A stretch of DNA of 64,000 nucleotides from Adineta vaga (lineage: Eukaryota > Rotifera). Under the pieces are notes generated by a model. That model worked only from the letters and a program-made list of their open reading frames with translations. It searched no databases and was not told the DNA's origin. Positions 48,561-61,000 of the stretch are shown here, in pieces (position 1 is the first letter of the stretch; every line of letters starts with the position of its first letter). Both the position numbers and the translations under genes were made by a program. Location of the stretch: contig CP075494.1 of NCBI GenBank assembly GCA_021613535.1, forward strand, positions 9,796,001-9,860,000, given 5' to 3'.

Positions 48561-48707
48561 TTCATCACTAATCCTTTAAATCTTTGGTGTCAGTTAGATT
48601 CTTTATTTTGTCATTCAAAATTTACAATAAATCAAAGAATAATTTTTCTTTCCGCTCTATATTTTAGATTGTATTTAATATTAAAGAAAAAACAATGATT
48701 AGTGCCT

Positions 48708-51700
48708 ATGGATGAATCTATTCAATATCCAATCTCTTCTCATTTCGTACGTGGTGGAACATCGATACTTGCTGTAAATAGTCTAGATAATCGATTAATT
48801 GCAGCTGGTCAACAGAGTAAGTATCGAATATTGAATGTTCTTGGATAAATTTTCTCAATTTAGATTTTCAATTATTTTCCATCAAACAAATTGATCATAC
48901 TGTACAATTTATTGAACTGTATGATTTTCGTATTGCACCGAAACAGTCAAAAGTACCATGGTGTACATTACAACCCAAGGATGTCAGTTGGAATCGACAT
49001 GAAGGTAAAACAAATTTGATATTATGAAAATTCATCACAATATTCTTTTCTAGAAAATTCTTTTGCTACGACAAGTAGTACAAATGGTTATGTATATATT
49101 TGGGATGTTACACGATTAGATACTGTTAATCAATTGGATACGCATAGTACAATCATCAATCGAATTCAATTTCATCCGAAAAGTAAACTATAATGACGAA
49201 TTTATTCGAATTCATCGATTTCTTTCAATTAGATCCGAATATATTGTTGACTGCATCTCAAGATGGATATGCAAAGGTAATTATTTATAGGAGAACATTT
49301 GATTGAAAAGAGAATTAAATTGTATACTTTTTGTCTTCTTTGTAGTTAATTGATTTGCGACTCAGTACTCCTGATAAAGTTGCATCATCATTTCGACATT
49401 CAAGTAAAGAAGCATTTCGTGATATTGATATCAATCCATCAAATGACGAAAAATTTGCTGCTGTTATTAAGGATCAATTTTCTGTACCTGTAAGTAAATT
49501 GATTTGACATGCAAACTTATCCTTTTGATACTGTATGGTTTTTTTTAGATATGGGATATTCGACAGCCTGCTCAACCAGATTTTTCTGTATTTACACGAG
49601 ATAGAGTCTCATATGTTTTATGGAATCCTCACGAACGTTCTTGGCTAGCTACTGGTGGAATTGGTAATCATGATCGAACGATACGTGTAAGTTAATATAA
49701 AATCTCCTTCGAAATCGTCTTATTTTTCTCTTGAAATAAATAGATATGGGATGCTAAAGGCAATGACAGTCGTCAAGAACCTTTATATACAGTGTATACA
49801 TTTCGTCAAGTAACAAAATTTAGTTGGCGTCCAACATGTCGATATCATATTGCATCTTTAACACGTAACGGTGATCAACGTATTCATGTTTGGGATATTC
49901 GACGTGCTTATTTACCTCAAGCATCATTTTGTCATCATCGAAGTATAAGAAAAAATTCATTTTCATTGATAACAAAACAAATAAGAAACTTTTCTTTTCT
50001 TTCCTAGGCGATATTGGAGATTTTCTTTGGCGACCGAATTCGGATAATTTGATCTCTGTTGATCGTGGTGAGTGTTTAACTCATGCTCATTACTCGAATG
50101 CAGTTAAAAGTGATCAACTTGTTTCATTATATTCTTTGAATGTAACATCTAACGGCTCTTTATATGTATGTCAACCCAATATCGATAATGATTATGTACG
50201 TGCATTATACAAAAAAGAAAATATTCGATTATCTGATACAAGTTTTCAAAAACTCTATTCACAAAAAACGATATCAACATTTAATGAATGGAATAAAGTT
50301 ATCGAAGGTAGAAGTATTCTAGGAATTCTTAAGGATTCTTCGCAAGATAATTCAGTTCAATTATTTCATCAATTTGCTCGACGGTGGACTTTTGGTAATG
50401 GCGATAAATCACTTCAAGCATTGGAACATATCTGTGATATGAATAGTAAAATTGCTCAAGATTTAAATCGACCGGATCTAAAAGCTACATGGCAAATGAT
50501 TAAAATGTTATATCCTGATCATGATACTTTAAAAAAACGTCGTATTCGATCATCCAAAACATCAAGATCATTAACGAGAGGTTTTCGTAATAGTGATTCA
50601 GTAGGTGGTGGAAGTCGCCATCATCCTCAGCATCAAACAATAAAGACATTAAATGATATTGATGAACAACTATTACTACAAGAATATCAATTAAATAATG
50701 AATTCAAAGATGAAAGAACAATCAAATCGAAAGAACAAAGAACTTTGTCTGATTCGAAATTAAGTATGGAAATTTGTTTTCTATTAGGTTTACCTATTAA
50801 ACAAACGTATCATTCTAATTTTAGCAATGGTAGACGATTTGGATACGTATATCGTTCGAGATGTACTCACAGATGATATTATCTTTATTACACCTGCAGA
50901 TCTACTCGCGAATGATATTGGATTCGATGCATTACAGGATGAGAATGTATACTTTAAACAAAATGTTTTTCTTTTTATAAAATAATTTTTGATAGTGTGA
51001 TATTGAAACGATGCGAACTGGTTTACCTTTGCCGATAAAATCAACCGGAACACCACTTACTGATAATGATTGTAGTTATTTTTCAATAGATCAAGTCATA
51101 CGAAAATCTCCTGAAGTAATAATGAGTGATGATAGTGATGGTGATTTGAAAAGTGATGAAGAATTCGAAGAGTAAGTATACAGGATCTAGAAGAATCAGG
51201 AGATCTCATTGAAATGATGAGAAGAAAATAACGAGAGTTTTCTTTAGTATCGACAGTATCATGGAAACATCGATACATTCAATTATTCCTAATGGTTCAG
51301 ATAATTTTTTCACTATCGGTGAAAGTTATTGTCCTACAATCCAAAAACATGTATTAAATTTCGATGAAATTGTACGACAAACACTCTGGTATTATATAGA
51401 AAATGTAAAGTTATTTGTCGTATCTTCGAAAAACAAAATGAAGATGTCTGGTTTTCTTTTGTATTATTTAGAATGAACTTCAAATGGCTGTTCATCTTCT
51501 TCTTGCCTTATATCCTCAATTGAGTGAACAGAAACGAGTTGAACTATTCAATGGAGCACATATACAATGGATCGTAATGTATATTGGTATGTATCCTGAT
51601 TGTTATCGATAAAAATCGATTGATTTATTCATTTAGAATTATTACAAAAGATGCGTTTATTTGTAAAAGCAAAACAAGTTATAAAACATTGCATAGAAAA

Positions 51701-52124
51701 TGAAAATATTCGATTACATTATAATCCTACTGAATTTGAGGATACACTTATTCTACGTACGCCAACTCCATCATTACCACGTTTGCTTTCAGCTGCTTCT
51801 CCTTCTACATCTTTTTCTACTAAAACTGCTCAACCTGTAACACGAGAATTTATTTGTTCTATTTGGTAAGTGCTATGATATTGATAAACAAATTTCATTA
51901 ATATCATTCTTCTCTTTAGTCGAATTCCATGTCGTAGTTTATTTTCATTTTGTGGTATTTGTTTTCATGGTGGTCATATTGAACATATTGAAGCATGGTT
52001 TGAAAAACATGAGGAATGTTCACATGGTTGCGGTCATCGATGTCGAGATTATCAGAGTAAAAATCATCCGACACGCATAGCACAACGTTCGATTTCTAAA
52101 CCATCGCTTAATGTTCAAAAATAA
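48708..52124 (+). CDS. WDR24: WDR24, GATOR2 complex subunit
   Basis: About twelve exons from MDESIQYPISSHFVRGGTS at 48708. The N-terminal WD40 region has TIINRIQFHPKNPNILLTAS, QDGYAKLIDLR, VSYVLWNPHERSWLATGGIG, TIRIWDAKG, RPTCRYHIASLTRNGDQRIH and VWDIRRAYLPQASF. The C-terminal zinc-binding RING-like part has CRIPCRSLFSFCGICFHGGH, IEAWFEKHEECSHGCGHRC, matching WDR24. GATOR2 activates TORC1 when amino acids are present. The exon at 50008-50876 or so encodes a long charged linker. The acceptor TATATTTTAG ends at 48667, 40 nt before the ATG. Confidence 0.93.
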
Positions 52125-52368
52125 GATTTTATTTTTGAATCTCACATGTATACATATACATATATATAGTAGTAATCTATTTTCATTGTTTTGGATATAT
52201 AGTAATTAATTGTTTTAGGAGAAAGTGTTAGTAAATATTTAATTTTGTAATATTCAAGAAAATTATTATTGTTTTTTTTTCTTCTTTTTATCATATATAA
52301 ATCTAGAGATATCCAGTGGATAGAATATTTTCTTATCGAAGAAAAAAAAGGAAACAAACTAATATTTA

Positions 52369-54705
52369 TCATTTTTCTTTCATACGCTCTAAATTGTTTC
52401 GATATTTTTGAAGATCAGGATGACTTGAAGGTAATGAACATTGAGCAATGTGTACAGCACGTTCAAAAGATAAATATGCAGATGAGAAATCATTCAAGTT
52501 TCTATATGTTATACCAAGATTGTTGTAAGTAACACTGAGACTGAGATGATCGGAAGAAAGTGATTCTTGTTGAATTTCTAAAGCTTTCTCGTAAGTTGAA
52601 AGCGCTTTTGAATAGTCACTCATACTATTGTATATTCTGCCGATGTTGTTGTATGATTTTATCAAATCCGAGGGATTTAAATTAGAGGATTGTTGTTGGA
52701 TTTCGAGTACTTTTTCGTAACATATGAGTTCTTGCTTATAATTTTCCATACTTCTATATAAGAGAGCGATGTTTCTGTAGGTTTGTATTAGACGAGGATG
52801 ATTCGAAGAAATTGAATGTTTTTGAATATCAAGAACCTTTTCATACGATGATAGTGCTCGTGAATATTCACCTAATTTACGATATACTATAGCAATGTTG
52901 TTGTAGGACAGAATGAAATCAGGATGATACGAAGGAAGTGATTTTTCTTGCATATCAAGAGCTTTTTCAAAGAAACAAAGCGCTTTTTCATTCTCATCCA
53001 TTTGAGCATATATAATACCATGATTGATATAACATTTCGCTAAATCAGGATGATTCGGAGGATAAGATTGTTGTTTAATTTGAAGAGATTTTTCATGATA
53101 GGAAAGTGCTTTCAAACGATCACGGATCTTTCGATAGACTACGCCCATATTCGTGTAGGAAGCACTTAAAGATGGATGATTCGAAGGAAGTATTGCTTCT
53201 TTGATTTTCAATGCTTTTAAATGATAAGAAAGTGCATCTGAATATTGACCATTATTTTCATATACTGTACCAATATTATTGTAGGAACTTGCTAAACAAA
53301 GATGATCATGTGGAAGTATTTTGAGATAAATATCGATGGATTCTTTATACAATTCAATGGCTTGTTGATATTCTCCTTGATCTTCTTTTGCTTTTCCAAG
53401 TCGATTATAAATTAAACCTTTATCCTTATCATCCATAGTTTGTTCAAGTAACATTCGATAAACTTGTTCTGCCTTGTCGAATTGACCCAGTCGACGTAAT
53501 AATACACCTAAACGAAACCATCCTATGGTTCCTTCTGCTTCTTTTCGAATACTTTCAGTAAGTTGACAAAGATCTTCATCATTATCACTAGTCAATCTTA
53601 AATCTACTTGATAAAGACATTGATCTTCATCGATTGATTTGATATTTTCAACACGAAAAATTGTATGCATAGAAAAGAGAATTTCATCTTCAGTATTTCT
53701 GTAACATCCAACATCTGCGATGGAAGCAAATGGTGTTTTCGATTGAGAAGGATCAATGATTATCACGAAAAGAATACGAATCATATTGGTATTATTGAAT
53801 GTTTGAGAAGCGAATTTAAGTGAAACATGACGATCTTTACTAGTCGATAAGAAATTATTAATCGCCATCAATCTACCTTTGGTATTGATTAGTCGATCAA
53901 AATCTATTTTTGATAAACTTTGACCACGATAAACTGTAAAAGTTTTATTCGAAGTAGAATAGTACGATTGTTTATTGTACAAATATTCGATATGATGATG
54001 TAAATCAACAATAAAAAAACCCATTCTAATAATAATAGTAATATCCATAGTACGAAGTGCATGATTAAGCATACGGTATAAAAAGCATTCGTAAGTATAC
54101 CACCAAATTGGTGTTTGATATCGATAGTTTTCTTCAAATGTTTTGATATTCTGTAATTCATAATCATTATTAGAAAAATATTCTCGACAATAAAGAATAA
54201 ATTCATCAACATGTTTCTTCTCAAAATCAATTGTTAATAAAATCTCTTTAAGAATTTGTGTATACATAAACGAACAATCGAGTTGATTGAGATTCTTTTG
54301 AGAAATATTTTCATTTGTCGATATAAAACTAAGCGAGATAATGTCCTGTTCACATTCATTTGCCAGTTGTTTTAGTCTTTCACAAATAGATGCAATCTCG
54401 GTAAAAATACCTTTGATTTTCGCCCATTCTTCATGTCGTTCTATATCACCACAAAAAATAAAAATCGAATTTATTTGACATAAATCATGAACCCGAGGTA
54501 TAACATACTGTCCAAGTGAACCTGAAATAATCAAACCAATATTTTCATGACTAAGACTTCTAATGAATTCGATGCATTCATCACTGTCAGTGTAAATATG
54601 AATAGGATTAACAATACGTCGTAATTGAACAATCGCGTGCTGAAAATCATCACTATTGTTGTTGATATTGTTATCAAGCCATATGAAAAGTAGATTTTTT
54701 AACAT
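52369..54705 (-). CDS. ADP-ribosyltransferase-like domain plus kinesin-light-chain-type TPR protein, intronless
   Basis: One 778-aa exon. Residues about 1-130 form an uncharacterised Rossmann-like region (LLFIWLDNNINNNSDD, IGLIISGSLGQYVIP, CQINSIFIFCG). Around residues 240-385 is an arginine-specific ADP-ribosyltransferase-like fold of R-S-E type: TVYRGQSLSKIDFDRLINTK (Arg), INNFLSTSKDRHVSLKFASQ (Ser-Thr-Ser) and CYRNTEDEILFSMHTIF (Glu-X-Glu). From about 410 to the end come nine 42-residue TPRs such as LASSYNNIGTVYENNGQYSD. No signal peptide or membrane segment is evident. ART plus TPR proteins are numerous in bdelloid rotifers (recollection). Activity and substrate are unknown. Confidence 0.85.
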   Translation of the reverse strand: MLKNLLFIWLDNNINNNSDDFQHAIVQLRRIVNPIHIYTDSDECIEFIRSLSHENIGLIISGSLGQYVIPRVHDLCQINSIFIFCGDIERHEEWAKIKGIFTEIASICERLKQLANECEQDIISLSFISTNENISQKNLNQLDCSFMYTQILKEILLTIDFEKKHVDEFILYCREYFSNNDYELQNIKTFEENYRYQTPIWWYTYECFLYRMLNHALRTMDITIIIRMGFFIVDLHHHIEYLYNKQSYYSTSNKTFTVYRGQSLSKIDFDRLINTKGRLMAINNFLSTSKDRHVSLKFASQTFNNTNMIRILFVIIIDPSQSKTPFASIADVGCYRNTEDEILFSMHTIFRVENIKSIDEDQCLYQVDLRLTSDNDEDLCQLTESIRKEAEGTIGWFRLGVLLRRLGQFDKAEQVYRMLLEQTMDDKDKGLIYNRLGKAKEDQGEYQQAIELYKESIDIYLKILPHDHLCLASSYNNIGTVYENNGQYSDALSYHLKALKIKEAILPSNHPSLSASYTNMGVVYRKIRDRLKALSYHEKSLQIKQQSYPPNHPDLAKCYINHGIIYAQMDENEKALCFFEKALDMQEKSLPSYHPDFILSYNNIAIVYRKLGEYSRALSSYEKVLDIQKHSISSNHPRLIQTYRNIALLYRSMENYKQELICYEKVLEIQQQSSNLNPSDLIKSYNNIGRIYNSMSDYSKALSTYEKALEIQQESLSSDHLSLSVTYNNLGITYRNLNDFSSAYLSFERAVHIAQCSLPSSHPDLQKYRNNLERMKEK

Positions 54706-55298
54706 ATTTTTATTCGATTGTTGTTCTGTAAATACACTTATTGACGAGATTGTTGCTTGATTATTTCAGCTCTCAATTCTTCTCGTGTGTAGAAGTTCTG
54801 TATTGTCGAATATAGCAAGATACCTTAACAACGTCTTGGTAAGGAAAAGAAAATACTGAAGTGTTTTTTAGTTGAATGGAAGAAAGAAAAGAATTCTTTG
54901 TTAATAAAGGACGACCGTCTCAACTATATTTCTATCTTCCATTACTTATTATGACGTAGTAGAATTTCAAATGTTTAGAAATAGAAAATATCTTACAGAG
55001 GAAAATAGCACTCCTTATTTCAATGAGAACTGCACGCCATTATATCTACTGCAGTATACATATTTTACACGATTAAGATAATGATCATTAATTGAAATTA
55101 CCACCGGTATTATGGGTAACAATTATCAAGACAACGATAAATAATAGTTAGAATTGATTTTAGTATTTTTCGAATATTTATGTAAAAGCTCAGACGATTT
55201 TATTTTAAATTCAGAAATCAATGAGATGAAATGAACTATAGAAGTGAGTAAATCTGCATACGCCATGCAGTTCCAACACCTCAAATAAAAAGAATATT
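54706..55298. other. Intergenic upstream of the ART-TPR gene
   Basis: Holds the ART-TPR promoter; no recognisable gene, repeat or element. Confidence 0.4.
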
Positions 55299-55709
55299 TC
55301 ATCGCAAATTAATCGAAGAAGAACTTTTTTTAACTTGTTCATATAGATTTGTAGAAATTTGAGTAATTTTCATATTTGTATTTTCATCTAGATTAACATA
55401 ATAATAGTTCATAAACTGAATTTCTGGTATATCTGGAAGCATTCGTGCAAGACCACCGTACCACACAGTCACATTATTATATATTTTATCAAATTAACAT
55501 ACAACTGAAAGATAATACAATGCTAATCTACAGGCAAGAATTTCTTTGTCCATTACTAAACCGCTTCTACTAGTTTCAATCGTTGAAGATTTTTCTATTT
55601 GTTCTGAATAGAAATTGATAGCCTTCGATACATAATCATTCCTATCATTTTCATCTCCGATATCAAATAAATCCAAACATATATCATTACCTTCCGATTC
55701 AGTAGCCAT
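55299..55709 (-). pseudogene. Short unrecognised reading frame broken by one in-frame stop
   Basis: From ATG at 55709 (MATESEGNDICLDLFDIGDE) the frame runs 71 codons and meets TAA at 55494-55496. It continues open in the same frame for a further 64 codons, with YNNVTVWYGGLARMLPDIPE and YYYVNLDENTNMK, to TGA at 55299-55301. Composition looks coding on both sides. No convincing intron removes the stop: the obvious GTATGT donor has no acceptor that keeps phase. I do not recognise the family. It may be a pseudogene fragment, a short truncated protein, or a stop that is read through. Confidence 0.5.
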
Positions 55710-58024
55710 CCGTGAAATAGACAGAAACTATTGCAATCGATATATTTACTTGTACAAGTAGAAAATTTTGATCGGTATAAATAACAGAGAAAGATACGAA
55801 TTGTGAAGTATCTCTACGTATGTTATGTATTTATACAGTGTATTGATGCGTGACAAAAACTTTTTGTCTATCTAATTCACTAACCATTGTACGTAGAAAA
55901 TTTTTTATGGGTAAATGTCAACGACGTCTCTTATCATTGTATATCGATTAATCAAATATCATTGACATAACTTTGTACCTAACTTTGTGTTTCATTCAAA
56001 TTTTTCGAAAACTGACTGATCTTTTTTGCGAATGGAAATAACTTTTACGATGAATAGAATACTGAATAGATCATTTTCATTGAGTCTTTTCGATAACTTT
56101 TGTTGTCTTCATCAATCAGAGAAAAAATGAAATAAAAAAAACAATACATATATATATATATGATTAGTTATAATTAAAGGAAAGAACATAAAAAGGATCA
56201 CTATCTAATTACATCTTCTTTCGTCTAGTTGTAATTAACTATATACAGTAAAACCTCTGTTTGTGAATGCCCTTCGGTTCCATCGAGCGAAGTTTGCTTG
56301 TTTTGGCCCTATCCAATATGATCACATCGTGATTCTGAAATTGAAAGCTTTTCTCAGTCCCGACTGCTGTGTAAAACAACCTCGTTAATGTGAACGAGTA
56401 CATGTAATGACGGCTATCCATTGAATATTATCTTATGTATAATTCGTTGTTCTTTGTAAGATGGACGAGAAGAAAATGATTTTTTTCTTCCTATAAATTG
56501 ATACTGGTCAATTTTCAATGATTAAATATAACATACCATCACAATTTAAATCTCAGTTTGAAAGAGAAAATGAACATTACTAACAACAAACAATATAATT
56601 TCTCATGGCAAAGACGGAGGTATAAATTTAACTACCATTCAATGTCGTATCCATCTAGTGTTCGAAGCGGAAATATAGATACACAAATTACTGCAAAACT
56701 AATTTAAATAACAATCTACATCTGAGTTTATAGTATTGAATAAATTAATTTTTAATACTGAAATAGATAGAACAGAGGTTTCATACTTCAATATTGATAT
56801 TGCAAAAGAAAGATTTTTTTTCGAAATTTTTCGTAATTATATAAAAATGCAGTGCGCGTCTGTATTAGCGATCTATCATACTTTGATTCTTATACACAAC
56901 AGAATAAATTTAAAAAGTTTGTTAGCAGTAATTCTGCAAATATGGAAATACACTGAACTGCCTCATAAGTGATTATCTTACTAATATAAGCGCTTTTTGT
57001 TGGCCATGTTCGTTTTCACACTAGAGAGGTGTGGGTGTCTATGTGTTGTTCTATTTCATTTCATGCCTTTTTTTTTGACTGCCGAAAGTAACAGAAGTAT
57101 TAGGTGTATTCATCGAATCAAAATAAACAACAATCATTCAAGAAATTAATTTGTAATTTAATTTGAAAAATCTTCTTCGTTCAGATTTTAATAACTCGAT
57201 CTTTTGTCACAATAAATTTTTTGTAACAATAGTTGTATTATCAAGGTGAAATCAACGTGTATTTATTTTCAAATAAAATGGCACAGACGGCTAGCATGTG
57301 ATCATAAATATAGTTAGTCATATCTATCTGCGACAATATATAATTCAAATTTGAATAGTTTATATAAAGAAGTCAAGTAAAAGAAACAGAACATCGTATT
57401 TGAAGAGGTAATTTTATATTAATGAATTGTCTGCAGAAAATATATTCTCTAGGAAAAAAAGAATATTTTTTTCGTTCATACCTCTAAATATTAGAAAATT
57501 TAAAGATTTGAAAATTTTTATAGTATGAATTCATTCCTTTGCCTTTCTACATCTGCCAAAAAAAATATCGATTCGTCACAATAATGTTGGAAATTACTTA
57601 TAAATGAGTCATATTTTCTTTAACGTTATATATAAGACTATGATTTGCATAAAGCACCTTCATTTCTTTTCTGTTTTTTTTTAACTTATCAGTCATCAGC
57701 TGTTTATATAAATACTAAACATCTTTCATCGGTAAGCAATCTAACCAATCTCTCAAACATATTCATCCTTTTCGAAAATGTTTCATTCAACACATTAATG
57801 CATTTGAAAAAAGGCTCTCACCAATCATATCAATAACACGATCGTTCGTCCGCCAGTTGTCGCTAGTACTTCCGCTTTGTACTGTATGTTATGTATGCTC
57901 TATAATTCGGACGTATGTATAGAAGTCTCGGGAGCAAATATTCCAAGAAAAAAACATGTCAATTTTTAAATTTCATCTTTTATAGATGATTGTTGTTTAT
58001 TTGATAGATTAGTTTTAACCATGG
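55710..58024. other. Gene-poor intergenic region, 2.3 kb
   Basis: The longest gene-free stretch in the window. It has a possible transposon end near 56248 (see the next entry), AT-rich simple sequence and the CBP promoter at its right side. Short open frames (56736-56972, 57645-57836) show no recognisable features. Confidence 0.5.
56248..56420. mobile_element. Possible pogo/Tigger-like transposon relic
   Basis: A TA dinucleotide is followed by CAGTAAAACCTCTGTTTGTG, which resembles the CAGTAAAACCTCT-type ends of pogo/Tigger-like elements. GC-richer sequence than its surroundings runs to about 56420. A partial inverted match, CAGAGGTTTCATA, occurs near 56773, sharing only 11 bp. No transposase remnants are evident. 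The evidence is one-sided and weak. Confidence 0.3.
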
Positions 58025-61000
58025 ATGATGGCTGATTTATTTGCTCCCCAACCACCACCTACAAAAAGATTTCGTTCGGGTACGAATGCGAACGATTCTG
58101 GTATGTAAAAATTGATTAATTGTTTTGTTAAATTAAACTTATAAATTCTTTCTATTTCAATAGATTTTGATTTTAAGATGATGACACAAGTCGATGGATA
58201 CGATCCAACGAATACTTCAGATTTATTCGATAATGTTAATGATTTTAATGATCCACTTGATAATACACAACAAACCCCCATAACTCAACAACAAAATCTC
58301 TATCAATCACAAGTACAACAACAGCAGCAACAAAGAATTAATTATATATCCCAACCTCGTCAACAATTATCATCGTATCAAACACCTAATCTACAACGTA
58401 TACCAACAATGCCTACATCCTCAATTGTACGTCCAGCTAATGTTATATCCAATGGTATTCAACAACAAGCAACTATTTATACTCCACAACAAATGATGAA
58501 TACACCTCGACCTGTGTATCCGCGTATGCCAGGACCAATGCAACAACAACAGCAGCAGCAGCAGCAACAACAACAACAACAGCAACAAACAATACCATCT
58601 ACACTTGTTCGACAACAGTATAATCCATCAGGAATGGTTCCTGTCAATCAAAATGTAACACAAATGAGTATTGTGAAAGCAAGTGATCCAAATAATAATA
58701 GTGTATTTGTAACAAATCCACAACAACAACAACAACCAACATTAGTTGGTTTACAATCACAACATACAGTGACACAAGCAAATAAATCGATGTCAACAGG
58801 TTTACCTTCTTTATCACAACAACAATTTCAAATACAACAACCACAAATTCATATGCAACAACAACAACAAAATTCTTTACAATCATATAATATTCGAGTA
58901 CGTTTTCCATTCTTTTTGAATCGATAATATTCATTTCAGTCTCTCTTCTTTCTCTATTTAGACAAATACGATGGATCAAACATCAACAAATCCTTCGAAT
59001 TATATTATTACTACTCAACCTCAACAAACGCTTACTAATGGTCCATCTTCTAATCAAATGAACGTTTCATCTTCAACTAATAATCCTCAACAACATACAG
59101 AAGCACAACGAAAACAATTCATTCAAAAACAGTTGGTTCTTCTACTTCATGCACATAAATGTCAACAACGTGAAAAGCAAACAATCAATGGTGAACCAAC
59201 ACGTCCAAGTACATGTACACTACCACATTGTAGTACAATGAAAAACGTTCTTCAACATATGACAAAATGTAACGATCATAAAACATGTACAGTTCCACAT
59301 TGTGTTACATCACGTCAAATTATTTTACATTGGAAACAATGTAACAATTCTCAGTGTCCAATATGTCAACCATTAAAAACACCGACGACATTAGCGAAAT
59401 TAAATCAACCTACGAATAATCTAAATCCAATTTCCTTATCGCAACAGTTGCAGCAGCAGCAGCAGCAACAACAACAACAACAGCAACAGCAGCAACAACA
59501 GCAATCGATATCAACAGTAGCACCAACCGTCACAGCGATTGCGACAATAATTAATAAAGAATGGCAAAGACGTGTCACACAAGAAATGCGCAATCATCTT
59601 GTACAAAAGATTATAACTGCTTTAATTCCTATAACTGATACAGGTGCAATGCGTGATAAACGTATTATTAATCTAGCTAATTATGCTCGACGTGTTGAAA
59701 GTGAAACATTCGAAGTGGCAAATAATCAAGAAGAATATTTTCATAAATTAGCTGAAAAAATTTATAAAATTCAAAAAGAATTAGAAGATCGAAAAGAGAA
59801 AAAACGTATACAAGATCTCCAATTAACTGCCCAAATATCTTCAACTAATGATTATAATGGTAAAACACATTCAACAATGGATACCATGGCCGGTGAGCAA
59901 GGTCCACCCAATCGTACTGCACCTTTAACTGATTATGGAATATCATCTGCTGCGGGAAATCTTCTTCAACAACACCAAACAATTAAATCAGAACCATTAA
60001 TGATAACAACAAATCGAGCAATGTTAAATAATACTAATAGTAGTTTAACTGCGGGAACATTTTCTGTAACAAATGCACAATCGAATGAAACTTTAAATTT
60101 TCTTTTAAATGGAGTAATGACAGCAGGAAATCAATCTCATGAAATCGATATGATGGATACAACACGAACTACTTTAGATGGATTAAATCAATTTAAAAAT
60201 GAACCATATTCACCAAAAACTACTTTCCAAGTAGGTTATCCTAATACTAAACTCATGGCAAAATAAATTAATATAAGCGAAAGAAAGAATAATCACTTCT
60301 TATAGTTTTCCAATAACTAAGCATTATTTTTATCCATTTGTCATAAAATGCATATATTTTGTTTCTAATCAAATAAATAAATTAACCTATTCGTTTTATT
60401 TTAGTCCACGACCATTAAACAGGAAGAATCTATGGGTGATATGCATTCTTTAAATTCGGCCTCAACAACAGTGATGATAAAACCATATTCGGATTCTTCG
60501 ACAATAAAAGAGGAAACGAAGCCCAAACATCCTCCAATCGATTCATCAAGTAAACAATTATCTAAACATCCCGTTCAATTTAAACCTGAAGAATTACGAG
60601 CACATCTCGAACCAGTTATTCAAAAAATGATTGCATGTGAAGATTCACTTCCATTTCGACAACCGGTTGATCCTGTTGCATTGAATATTTTGGATTATCC
60701 AAATATTGTTAAAAGTCCCATGGATATTTCAACGATGCATAACAAATTAGTAAATGGAGAATATAAAAATCCTTTACAATTTTGTGATGATGCTTGGTTA
60801 ATGTTCAATAATGCTTGGTTGTACAACAAAAAGACGACACGTGTTTATAAAATGTGTACGAAATTATCCGAAGTATTTGCTGATGCAATCGATCCTATTG
60901 TACAAGCATTAGGTTATTGTTGTGGTCGTCAATATGTTTATTTACCACAAGTCATGTTTTGTTATGGAAATCAACTATGTTGTCAAATTCCACGTGATGG

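Noticed and set aside
53904-54230. 108-codon hydrophobic frame inside the ART-TPR gene
   Set aside because: It is a shifted-frame shadow of the 778-aa coding sequence on the same strand.
59405-59593. Antisense frame with a long poly-Cys run
   Set aside because: It is only the complement of the CBP polyglutamine tract.
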